From Leptasterias polaris (taxonomy: Eukaryota > Echinodermata > Asteroidea > Forcipulatida > Asteriidae): 64,000 bases of DNA. This document shows positions 12,601 to 20,102 of this stretch, piece after piece. Below the pieces are notes generated by a model that was not told where the DNA came from, did not search any database, and saw nothing but the letters and a program-made list of their open reading frames with translations. The stretch lies in contig JAZGTN010000098.1 of NCBI GenBank assembly GCA_037783415.1, forward strand, positions 992,001 through 1,056,000. Reading direction: 5' to 3'. The stretch's first letter is position 1. Every line of letters begins with the position of its first letter. Both the position numbers and the translations under genes were made by a program.

Positions 12601-15600
12601 GAGAAAATGAGTACAAAACAAAATTGAATTGCTCACTTTCCTTCCTCTTTAACAAAAGGGATCCGGGTGTTTAACAGAGCGAGGACGTCCTCGCTTCGTT
12701 TTCGTTTACAAAACCAATGGGGACTTCGCTAAAAAAAATCAAAAACAATGGGAGAACAAAGAGAAGCCCTCGATTAGCGGGATCCACAAACGTGTGTGGG
12801 TGTGTGTTTGTATGAGGGGGTGGGGTGGATTTGGTACTGAATTGTTTTAAATTTATATTTTGTTTTTGTCTTAACAAGTCCCTTCTTTACTTTTTAACTT
12901 TGTTAATAATAGGCTCAATGTATAGTATATGGTTGCTGGGTGTACAGTATGTTGATCGTATATGTCTCAAAGTTTGGCTATTAATAAATATTACGAATAC
13001 AATTATATTTCCTGGTTAGGACTTCTCATTTGTTTGTCCCAACTGGCCCGGTGTAATGCATTCAACGGATTATTCGAACCTGGGTTGCCAACTTCAATTG
13101 GCACAAACACGGTTCAACTGCATCCTAAACATCAAAGAGAGTGCGCCCTCGCTTGGCGAATCGCAACAGATATTTCAGGAGATTTTAACGTATCACATCA
13201 GCCGTTATACGCCATGATTCACTAGTTTTCAAATTCTAATTATTCATACAATCATAGACAAATTATTATTTGTTTGCTTAGAAATAAGGTGAAACATGAA
13301 TTCAACGTTACCCCTCCTACGTTGTTGACATAAACATCATGCCAGTGTCCATCACTGACATCAGTTGCAATAGACGCACTGACTACACTGGTGCCCAGCC
13401 TGCTGGACTTGATGAACTGTAGCCGGCCACCAACGATCTGCAGTGCGATGGACTCGCCCCTCCCTCTTAGATATGGACCATTGTACAACAAGATACCATT
13501 AGGCTTACTGGTCTTGAATCTTCAAAAGGGAAAGGAAAATGTAAGAAAATGTTCTTGATAACATTGATAAACACATTTTGGGAAGGAGCAGCAGCGCTGC
13601 AGTGGGAGGGGGATGGGGCGCAAGTACATCCTTACCCTTAAACTTTGTTCAATCATCATGTGGTTGACAAAAATATATATATTCTGATCTGAGTAATGTT
13701 TGTTGTAATAAATTTAAAACAAAAGATAAATCATTTTTTTAAACAAATATTTTAACATCATTATTAGCGAATGGTTTATACACAGTCTTTCACTGAAACA
13801 TTTTCCCAGGATAAATGAATAGAAATAAAGAATCGGTAGAAGACACATGAAACAATACAAGCAGCGTGGTTATACCGGGAATTGGTCATTGGGAAAAAAA
13901 ATTATTGGAAAACTTGAGGCAGATAATAGACTTGTAGACAAGTCGTTAAATGTCTGTCGCGGTGATAGCGGAACGGCTTTCTCGCAATATCCCGCGAGAG
14001 GGCTGCTCTGTGCGAGATTACTGCTCTCAAGACTGGTCAGAGTCAGCAGCCAGCAACTTCGCGCGAGAGCAGTGATCTCGCGAGAGCATTCTTTATTAGG
14101 CTACAACACCACACGCGACTCGACTCACCGCGACCATCATTAACGACTTGTCAACAAGTCTAGGCAGATAACAATTAGGCCTATACCTTGTTTGAGGGCG
14201 CCCTGTTACGTCAGGTTTTTGCCATTAGGTTATGAGGAGGGATTCTATAAACACCGGTTCACTAAAATCGTTTTACAATCCTCGTCTCGTGTTATTTTAC
14301 TGTTTATAAATCACTTGTTATCATTATCATTATTACGTACCGTAACGTGATGTGGAACTTCCTCACAATACGCCCCAACGGTTTGAACGCCAGGAAAGAG
14401 TCGTCGGTAAAACTGCGTGTAGTCATTTCACAGTGGGGACCGTCATATCTCGTGTAGTCTCTGCACCGGCACTCAACTTCCCCTGCTTCATCGACGGTAC
14501 ACGTTCCGCGTCTGTTGCATATGGCTTCTGGGCAAGTGCCGGCTGGAAACGGAGGCTGGCAGGTATCGTTACCTACTGAAATTAAAAATTAGGAATAATG
14601 GTTTTCAATGTTGCATCTTCATTGAAAACTACAGGACATGAATTAATACACTTCTCTAAAACCTTATGAATGTACTATCGCATTAAATAGCATTTTACTA
14701 TTAAAATGTGTGTTTCGGTTGCATTTTCGTCATTCTATTTTCGTTGTTAAATCATTCAGCCAAGGCCTTTTGCTCAGAACTATTAAGGTCTTTATTTGCA
14801 ATTTCTATTCGTAATGATCAAAAGGTATGAAGAATGCGTTTATATTATAAAACAATTATCAAAATCATTAAACAAATGTTTTACTTAGAAAATTAATGGG
14901 TTTTTTGCCAAACAAAAATACTTTGAAGACCACTCTTGATCAATAAACTCCAGTTACCAGCAGGAGCTCCAAAATATGCAAAAGCAAATTTATGACACCA
15001 TACAAATTGCATGCACTAATGACCGAAGACGGAGACGGGGCCTAGGCCGAATGGGAAAAGGCCCAGGACTGTTAATAATTTACCTGGAAATAAACACTGA
15101 CATCGAAAGCCATCTCTCAAATCCAAACATTCCTCAAACTTGTCACATGATACGGACGTACATGACCCCTGCGATGCCTGACAGTGTGTTAGAAGGATCA
15201 CATTGAAAGATACATAGGTAAGTCCAAGTGCTACCGGTGCAACCACACTCGATGTATTGGTGACGGTGGGCCGAAGAAGACACAGTGATCTGATAGAATC
15301 GGGAGTCATGTCTACTAACGTCTGAAGACGTTCCACTTCCAGGTATGTCATTGACTGGAGCTCATCCGTTGGAATGAAAGTTCCGTCCCGTCGCCTGACA
15401 GCTAGAGACACCCTCAATACGGGCGCCTCCGTAGTCACTCCAGGGTGTTGATCATTTAAACCTCTGCGAATTAAGAAGGTAACGAGCTCCTCGTCTGTTC
15501 GGAAAATGTCAGCGATGATGGCTATGAGGTCCCGGTGTCGGGAGAGAAAAGTCTCCCTGTCTGAGCGAATACGAATCCGCATTGAGATGCTGTTCTCGAA

Positions 15601-15844
15601 AGTTGTGTATGTGACTTGCTTCATGTAAATCGTGCAGTTGCATGTAACACTATTAATGCCATCTGAAAAAGACAATAAATTGTAAATTATTTTTCTTCAT
15701 GTGACAAAGATCCCCGTTTCCCTCAAACTTGTTTTTCTTCTATTGTTTGCTTGTTTGCTTGTTTGTTTATTTGTTTGTTTGTTTGTTGTTGTTGGTGTTG
15801 TCATCGTTGTTGTTGTTGTTGTTGGTGTTGTCGTCGTTGTTGTT

Positions 15845-15940
<96 letters not shown>

Positions 15941-18900
15941 ATTGTCGTTGTCGTTGTTTAACCAGATTAACCTGCCGGCGCTACGAACTGAACTATCTAG
16001 CCCTATGTTACTGGTCTCCCTATTTTGTCAATATCTTTGTTCTGGATGCCAGACATAAGCCATTCAACCTGTAACTGTCGTATCGCCAGGGATCACACCA
16101 AAGTTTAAAACACAACCAAGAAAGCGGCAGAGAATGGTGCATCACATGGGAAACTTACTGGATACATTTCAATACGGCAGTTAATACAGGTTGATTGGCT
16201 TCTGACTGGCACACCCGAACGCAGATATTGACAAAAATTAATAGGGAAACCCCCAACATTAGGGCTATGTTCAGTTGGTGGAACACCGGCACATTTATCT
16301 GGGGGTTGCAGGTTCAAGTCCAGCTTTAGTCAGTGATTTTGGTTCAACCTATAACATAATGATTGTTTTTACCTGAAACGTTCACTGTCAGATGACCAGT
16401 CAATGGCTTAAAATCTGAGTAGGGTTCTTGGTGATAGGCGTAGATCGCTCCAGTAGTTTCATCTATAGAAAATGTTACACCAACTCTATGGTTGATAATA
16501 TCGGAATGACCTCCTGACCGCCTCCTGTCTCCTATTCCTAAGGACACCGCACTGATGAGCAGGTGGTATTTTAAGGAGTCATCCGCGTCCTTGTCGAGAG
16601 CGCCAACCTTTCCGATTACATTATAGCCCCCAGTTCCCTCGTAGAAGTTGTAGAAGATGACCTGGTCGGCTGGAACTATCGGTGCGTTGTCGTTTTCGTC
16701 CCCGATATGGATCACCAGGCGAGCATCACTGAATAGCCTTCCAGATGACGCCCTCACTACGACTTCGTACTCGCCACGTTCCTCCCGGTCGAACCGGTAG
16801 AGGGTGTGGACAACCCCGGTCCGCCGGTCTATCTGGAACCAGTTCTGGCGTACGCGTTGCACGAACGCGTATAAGATGATGGCGTTTGGTCCTTCATCGG
16901 CATCGATTGCAGTGACCTGCCCGATGAGGTCAAAGGGCAAGTTGTTCTCGGGAACTACGAGGTCAATCGTATCAGAGAGGAACTTCGGTGGGTTGTCGTT
17001 GACGTCGCCGACCCGGATGAAGATTTCTGCAGACCCTTCTTGCCGTGGTATTCCACGATCGGTTGCGATGACAAAAAAATTGTAATTGGATACTCGCTCA
17101 CGATCGAGGGATCCAAGAGTGCGGATTAGTCCACTTTTGTCGTCGACGGTAAATTTGTTTTTATGGTTACCGGACAGTGTGTAGGTTATTTCACTATTTC
17201 GACCTAGAAAAAAAAGGGTAACACAACCGTCAAATAGCAAAGTAATCTTAAGTAAAAACATTCACCAGAGTATTAATGAAACTTAAATATCAGATTCAAT
17301 ATACACCTTTATGGCTCGTTAATTTTTCGGGATTGATGTTTGCTCTTAAGTATTGGTTTTTAGCAGGCTTATGCATTATTTATGCTCATGTATACGGGTG
17401 ACATTTCGCTCGCATTTCCGTATGCTATTTACATTCACGCCTGCGTGTACAGACACTATTGGTTGGCAAACGCCACGGAGTTGTGCACTAGGAAGACACA
17501 CAAACGCATGTGCGTCACGCCACCATTAGCCCCATACAAAATTCCCGCATTTTGCCAACCAGCGTAGTAATACTAGTACTCACTAGTGCGCACGCACGTG
17601 TGTGCAATTTACATATATCACGGGAAAGGTCTATTGCGCCGTGAGTAGGGGGGAAATGGTCAACCAATAAGACTATAGATAGGTTGCAGTATGACGTAGG
17701 TCGGCCATCTTTACGGGCAATTTGGAACACACAGTCCCGCGTTACGCGTGAGAACGGCGTGCAGCACGCGCACATTTCACACAACTCATTGCATGATTGG
17801 TTAGTGAACGACGCGGCTGCGTTAATAATTTGAGCGCTTGACGCGCCTGCAAGCCAAAATGCGATTTGCCCGTAAAGATGGCGTCTACTGGGAACTATCT
17901 ATGCTCACCTAAATCTTTATCCGATGCAGTGACTTGAAGAACTCGACTGTACGAGTGGGTATCTTCCCTGACGACACTCTCGTATCTTACTTGATCAAAA
18001 ACCGGCACATTGTCATTGCTATCCAAGGCGACAATTTCCAACACAGCTACAGCCATTCTTTGTGGTTGCCCTGTCAGGAGAGTTATCAAAGATAATAGAA
18101 CAGTTTCGGAGATTATCAGTTAATTGTCGTTAAGGATAGACCTCTTATCAGAAAAGTATGTTGCCTTTAAGGCTAGACCTGAAAGCTGACTGTACCTGGT
18201 AATGATATAAATCACACTTGGTTATACTTGGTTATACTTGGTTATAATTGGTTACGTTTGATTATATATATTTTTAAAAAATTGATAGTTTATTTTCCAC
18301 TCATACAAATTGCAGACATAAAAACAATGGCTATTTAAATGATGAGTGTGTGCGTGTGTGGCGGGCGGGGGAGCTTTCTAGAAACACACTGGGCATGTTT
18401 CAATGACCCTATGTAGGTGACAGTGGTAGAGAGGGTGTCTAAAGGCAAAAATAGAACAGACAATGATTTAACACTTTTTGGTGTATGTAATCGAAAGGAA
18501 AAATGAACTAACTGTCAAATGGCCGAATGAACATGGGGAACACTGAGCCGACTGTACACCCACTAATTTTTTTTAACTTAAAGAATCATTTTTATACCAT
18601 TCTCTTTAACTTGGATTACCGGTTTTTTCCTTACACATTGTCTAAATGATAGTACGGTTTCCCTTTATTTGGTTTTCAGAATTTAAACTTGATATTTTAC
18701 CTTTGTCGGTTGCAGTTACATTTAGAACATAGCGGCCTTTTTGCTCCCGGTCCAATTCTCGCAGAAGAGCAACAACTCCGGTCTCGGGATGTACGCCAAA
18801 CGCTTCACCATCCGGAGTTTGACTAGATATGTTGTAAATGATCACCCCGGCTGCCCCCTCATCCCAGTCCATGGCTTGCACCGTCAGAAGCACCGTACTG

Positions 18901-20102
18901 ACCGGGGAACTTTCCTCCACCTCGGCGTAATACAGATCTTCATAAAACACTGGTGTGTACAAGTTTGCCTCTGGGGTGGTTGTACCTGAAGCTGGTGAAA
19001 TGGTATATTGTGTTATTTGGCTGTCCCTTGTGGTTGTTGGCCAGTTTTTTGGGGTAGACATTTCGATTGCTCTAGTGGCTGTACTTGTTGTCGGACTTCT
19101 TGTACTTGTAGAACGAAACGTAGTAGGGTCGATTTTGTCGTTGGTTGTGGGTGTGCTCGGTGTAAAACTTGAAGTAGAACGAGTAGGAGTGCTGACAGAA
19201 TTTGTGGTAGTGACTGCAACTGTTTTATGACTTTTTGCAGCGGGGGAAGTAGCGTCGACTACTCTCCTAGTTGCAGCAGTGCTTGTTGTCGGACTTAATG
19301 TAGCACGAGAAGTTGTAGTGTCGACTGTGGTTGTGGAAGTGCTTGTTGTCGGACTTATTGCAGCACGAGAAGTAGTTGTGTCTACTGTGGTTGTGGAAGT
19401 GCTTGTTGTCGGACTTGTAGCACGAGAAATAGTAGTGTCGACTGTGGTTGTAATTGTGCTTGTTGTCGGACTTATTGCTGCATGAGAAGTAGTTGTGTCG
19501 ACTGTGGTTGTCATTTTTGTAAGACTTATTATATCACGAGAAGTAGTAGAGTCGACTGTTTGTGTGGCTGTTCTTGTAGTCGGACTTACTGCAGCACGAG
19601 AAGTAGTTGTATCGACTGTAGTTGTGATAGTGCTTGTTGTCGGACGTATTGTAGCACGGGAAGTGGTGCTGTCGGCTGTGGTTGTGAAAGTGCTTTTAGT
19701 CTGGCTTCTTGGAGCACGAGTGTCGACTGTTCCGCTGGTTGAGGCTGTGTTTGTTGTTGGACTTTTTGTAACAGTACCGACTTGTCGACTGTTTAAAACG
19801 TCAGTTGCCTTGTCGGTCATAGGTGTGCTTTCTGCTTTCTCTTTATTAGACATGTCCTCCGTCTGTGGAATTAATGTTGTTTTGCGAGCATCTTCTTCTG
19901 GTGGTAAAATCTTGCTATTTTCAAGTTCTAAATGACCAATATGTGGATCTTCAACCGACGACTGTTCTATGCTTGTAATTCTCACCATAAAACTTTCGCC
20001 TGTAACCAAATCATCAGTGCTGCAAGAATTGTGTTGCTCTATTTGAAATACCAACGCAATGACAAGAAGGGCCCATCCGAATCGCTGCTGTTTCAATGCC
20101 AT
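465..20102 (-). CDS. Classic-type cadherin gene with N-terminal mucin-like region (whole gene, 3' end off window)
   Basis: Seen: seven exons on the minus strand join in frame at 18701-20102, 17909-18070, 16373-17203, 15084-15662, 14341-14575, 13312-13519 and 465-670. Introns follow GT-AG and phases match except across the last gap, where phase 0 meets phase 2, so at least one short exon of the laminin-G domain is missing from this model. Order of domains: signal peptide, Thr/Ser-rich stretch, four cadherin (EC) repeats, a cysteine-poor block, EGF-like, laminin G. Known: nonchordate classic cadherins carry such a block plus EGF and laminin-G domains before the membrane segment and catenin-binding tail. 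Inferred: a calcium-dependent cell-adhesion protein whose transmembrane and cytoplasmic exons lie left of this window. Odd: a mucin-like N-terminus and few EC repeats for this family; the largest intron contains three genes on the opposite strand. Confidence 0.8.
671..2279. other. Cadherin intron, left part, without recognised gene
   Basis: Holds a small palindromic repeat (845-1003) and a poly-C run of about 17 bases at 1501. The short open frames near 1165-1390 have no family features. A missing laminin-G exon of the cadherin should lie somewhere between 671 and 13,311; I could not place it. Confidence 0.5.
845..1003. mobile_element. Probable small MITE with CAGTGRCGTAA ends
   Basis: CAGTGACGTAAG near the left edge faces TTACGCCACTG near the right edge, with G-rich and C-rich flanks in between. 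A single end of similar type (CAGTGGTGTAACTAAGG) lies at about 30,334. No clear target duplication. Confidence 0.4.
2280..2765 (+). mobile_element. 5'-truncated non-LTR retrotransposon, 3' end
   Basis: An open frame to 2554 reads CKAMNDRAPPYLKEILSPY, then RNLRSTNQLLLTVP, then FSVSAPTLWNSLPLHIRATK and FKTLLKTHLF. This is the characteristic C-terminal tail of CR1/L2/Jockey-type reverse transcriptase polyproteins. It is followed by a short UTR and an ATT repeat at about 2754-2771, typical of such 3' ends. Catalytic domains are absent. Confidence 0.8.
3006..3409. mobile_element. MITE with ATAGATAG ends, interrupted
   Basis: The ends ATAGATAGTTCCC and CAACCTATCTAT enclose an inverted pair of ATCTTTACGGGCAA motifs. 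An uninterrupted relative in opposite orientation is at 17675-17902. It is split here by the element at 3191-3363. Confidence 0.7.
3191..3363. mobile_element. 173-bp palindromic MITE, TAGACCTTATGCAT ends
   Basis: Inverted ends TAGACCTTATGCAT and ATGCATAAGGTCTA. A second copy of the same 173-bp length and opposite orientation lies at 47678-47850. The relative at 17675-17902 shows the empty site (CCAAATTGCCC on the matching strand), which proves insertion. Confidence 0.8.
4234..5551 (+). CDS. Secreted PAN/apple-like plus F5/8 type C (discoidin) protein, copy A
   Basis: Four exons: 4234-4569, 4743-4800, 4953-5293, 5393-5551, total 297 residues; GT-AG junctions keep frame (phases 0, 1, 0). Residues 1-21 are a signal peptide (MAVLISLICLLLEMFL). 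Residues about 25-110 form a PAN/apple-like module with CSVRCLSHHGCFSFNYDHIN and VCQMNN. Exon 2 adds a short linker with two cysteines. Exons 3-4 encode a full discoidin domain: SLSASSNWNRQGGY, AWHPRVANSNQWIQVELG, VTGVLTQGRYGG, ending ALRFELLGC. Known: such domains bind carbohydrate or lipid surfaces. Inferred: a secreted lectin-like protein, perhaps in adhesion or immunity. An A10 run after the last cysteine sets a private tail KKKSYVQ. The gene sits inside a cadherin intron, opposite strand. Confidence 0.85.
5552..7245. other. Spacer between PAN/discoidin copies A and B
   Basis: Duplicated 3' flank shared with copy B (to about 6700), a poly-C run of about 17 bases at 6366, then unique AT-rich sequence. 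Short open frames here are duplicated flank, not genes. Confidence 0.55.
7343..7509. mobile_element. Hairpin (foldback) insertion upstream of copy B
   Basis: The left arm (CGGAAGTGTATTGCAGCAAC.., 7343-7380) is the reverse complement of the right arm (..CGGCAATACGCTTCCG, to 7509). In the middle lie three GTACGTACACG motifs in tandem spaced about 35 bp. Comparison with the flank of copy A (AGCATTAGAGAAAGC.. to GATGCAATGATCCTGG) shows that the block is an insertion. Confidence 0.65.
7746..9130 (+). CDS. PAN/discoidin protein, copy B (one-base deletion in exon 2)
   Basis: Same four exons as copy A: 7746-8081, 8259-8315, 8466-8806, 8906-9130. Exon 2 is 57 nt instead of 58: GAGGGTTGG where copy C has GAGGGTTTGG. 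With the usual splice sites the discoidin exon is therefore read out of frame and soon stops. A second AG two bases inside exon 3 (CCAGAG/AAACTC) would restore frame as used in the paralogues. So copy B is either a young pseudogene or depends on that shifted acceptor. PAN and discoidin sequences are otherwise nearly identical to copy A. The homopolymer after the final cysteine is A8, which opens a longer tail of about 30 residues ending at 9130. Confidence 0.7.
9131..10560. other. Spacer between PAN/discoidin copies B and C
   Basis: Mostly the duplicated unit flank, with a poly-C run of about 17 bases at 9879 at the same relative place as the one at 6366. The last roughly 120 bases before copy C are the conserved promoter-proximal stretch. 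Confidence 0.55.
10620..11897 (+). CDS. Secreted PAN/apple-like plus F5/8 type C protein, copy C
   Basis: Exons 10620-10955, 11144-11201, 11319-11659, 11757-11897, total 291 residues, all in frame. Signal peptide, PAN-like and discoidin modules as in copy A. Replacements include GLHREVW for GLYREVW, NFHGM for NFQGM, YTDMSTPAD for YTGMSTPSD, and QTR for QTQ at the exon 3 end. The stop follows the last domain cysteine almost at once (GCK then TAA), the form expected for a discoidin-terminated protein, so this tail is probably ancestral and the A-runs of copies A and B derived. Together with copy A it is the best candidate for an active member of the cluster. Confidence 0.85.
11898..13311. other. 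3' flank of copy C and right part of the cadherin intron
   Basis: Diverged copy of the unit flank to about 12,330, then unique AT-rich sequence. An open frame at 12962-13225 on the plus strand has no recognisable domain. Nothing else seen. Confidence 0.5.
13312..13519 (-). CDS. Cadherin exon 6: laminin-G middle part
   Basis: 208 nt, enters in phase 2 and ends in phase 0 at GGG/GTAACG. Reads RFKTSKPNGILLYNGPYLRG, ESIALQIVGGRLQF, then SDGHWHDVYVNNVGG. FKT..NGILLYNG and DG.WH are laminin-G hallmarks. The next strands of the domain should be in a short exon (3n+2 nt) that I did not find between here and position 670. Confidence 0.85.
13927..14161. mobile_element. MITE with 10-bp target duplication (MULE-like)
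   Basis: Inverted ends of about 35-40 bp (TAGACTTGTAGACAAGTCG at left, CGACTTGTCAACAAGTC at right, continuing into TCGCGGTGA). Both sides carry AGGCAGATAA (13917-13926 and 14162-14171). A 9-10 bp duplication fits Mutator-like elements. It is located in the intron between cadherin exons 5 and 6. Confidence 0.75.
14341..14575 (-). CDS. Cadherin exon 5: EGF-like module and start of laminin G
   Basis: 235 nt, enters in phase 1 and leaves in phase 2 (donor CG/GTACGT). It encodes a cysteine-rich module with spacing typical of EGF (CQPPFPAGTCPEAICNRRGT, then CTVDEAGEVECRCRDY, YDGPHCE). It then reads SFTDDSFLAFKPLGRIVRKF, the first strands of a laminin-G domain. Confidence 0.83.
14576..15083. other. 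Cadherin intron between exons 4 and 5
   Basis: AT-rich, nothing recognised. Confidence 0.5.
15084..15662 (-). CDS. Cadherin exon 4: nonchordate classic-cadherin-type block and start of EGF-like
   Basis: 579 nt, phase 1 both ends. About 160 residues without EC motifs follow EC4 (FRTDEELVTFLIRRG, LRVSLAVRRRDGTFIPTDEL, LRPTVTNTSSVVAPVALGLT). They lead into a cysteine cluster, CTSVSCDKFEECLDLRDGFR and CQC, that begins an EGF-like module. Position between the last EC and EGF/laminin-G matches the nonchordate-specific (primitive classic cadherin) domain; the assignment rests on position and general look, not on a profile search. In the Drosophila protein this region is cleaved and needed for surface delivery; that role is only inferred here. 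Confidence 0.75.
15730..15960. repeat. Microsatellite (GTT)n / (GTTGTC)n
   Basis: TTGT-rich and GTT-rich tract, then about twenty GTTGTC hexamers, in the intron between cadherin exons 3 and 4. It produces long low-complexity open frames (poly-Thr, poly-Val, Cys-Arg) in several frames that are not genes. Confidence 0.95.
15961..16110 (-). mobile_element. tRNA-derived SINE, reversed diverged copy
   Basis: The reverse complement reads GGCTAGATAGTTCAGTTCGT and CGCCGGCAGGTTAA, with an upstream body TTTGGTGTGATCCCTGGCGA. The same body and tRNA-like head occur at 26.8 and 27.1 kb. Intronic. Confidence 0.65.
16180..16345 (+). mobile_element. tRNA-derived SINE, diverged copy
   Basis: Shares GGCTTCTGACTGGCAC.CCCGAAC, GATATTGACAAAA and a degraded tRNA-like part (TTCAGTTGGTGGAACACCGG, GGTTCAAGTCCAGCTTTAGT) with the copies at 26.8 and 27.1 kb. 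It faces the reversed copy at 15961-16110. Confidence 0.65.
16373..17203 (-). CDS. Cadherin exon 3: rest of EC2, EC3, EC4
   Basis: 831 nt, phase 1 both ends. Joined to exon 2 it reads DKDLG-RNSEITYTLSG. EC2 contains SLDRERVSNYNFFVIATDRG and closes with DVNDNPPKF. EC3 contains DADEGPN, FDREERGEYEVVV and closes with DENDNAPIV. EC4 has DKDADDSLKYHL and FSIDETTGAIYAY but no DxNDN motif at its end, as expected for the last repeat before the membrane-proximal block. The calcium-binding signatures of EC2 and EC3 look intact. Confidence 0.87.
17675..17902. mobile_element. MITE with ATAGATAG ends, touching the cadherin exon 2 donor
   Basis: 228 bp. Ends ATAGATAGGTTGC and GGGAACTATCTAT, internal inverted pair GGCCATCTTTACGGGCAA and TTGCCCGTAAAGATGGC. 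It is the uninterrupted relative of 3006-3409. On the cadherin strand the intron reads GTGAGC and then the element, leaving six intron bases. Confidence 0.8.
17909..18070 (-). CDS. Cadherin exon 2: end of EC1, start of EC2
   Basis: 162 nt, phase 1 to phase 1. Joined to exon 1 it reads DKG-QPQRMAVAVLEIVALD, then DSNDNVPVF, the classic linker motif closing an EC repeat. It continues into EC2 (YESVVREDTHSYSRVLQVTA, SDKDLG). The 3' boundary is G/GTGAGC. A MITE starts at intron position +7, directly behind this donor. Confidence 0.85.
18071..18700. other. Cadherin intron 1
   Basis: A short tandem CTTGGTTATA run at about 18,218-18,250 and a GT-rich patch near 18,345. Nothing else recognised. Confidence 0.5.
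18701..20102 (-). CDS. Cadherin exon 1: signal peptide, mucin-like Thr/Ser repeats, start of EC1
   Basis: The chosen start MALKQQRFGWALL gives a good signal peptide (hydrophobic core WALLVIALVFQI, residues 10-21). An in-frame upstream codon would put 26 poorly hydrophobic residues in front. Residues of about 105-340 are Thr/Ser-rich and made of loose repeats of about 20 residues (TVDTTTSRAAISPTTS and variants), a likely heavily O-glycosylated stalk. From about residue 375 the sequence is cadherin: FYEDLYYAEVEE, then DWDEGAAGVIIYNI (calcium-site region), LLRELDREQKG and NVTATDKG. The exon ends in phase 1 at AAAG/GTAAAA. A mucin stretch N-terminal to the EC repeats is unusual. No promoter motif was recognised upstream. 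Confidence 0.82.

Noticed and set aside
12962..13225. Plus-strand open frame with a hydrophobic start (LGLLICLSQLARC)
   Set aside because: It resembles a signal peptide, but there is no downstream domain, no splice partner found and no copy in the gene cluster.
15697..16074. Long open frames coding poly-Thr, poly-Val, or Cys-Arg repeats on both strands
   Set aside because: They are translations of the GTT/GTTGTC microsatellite inside a cadherin intron; every frame of such a repeat stays open.
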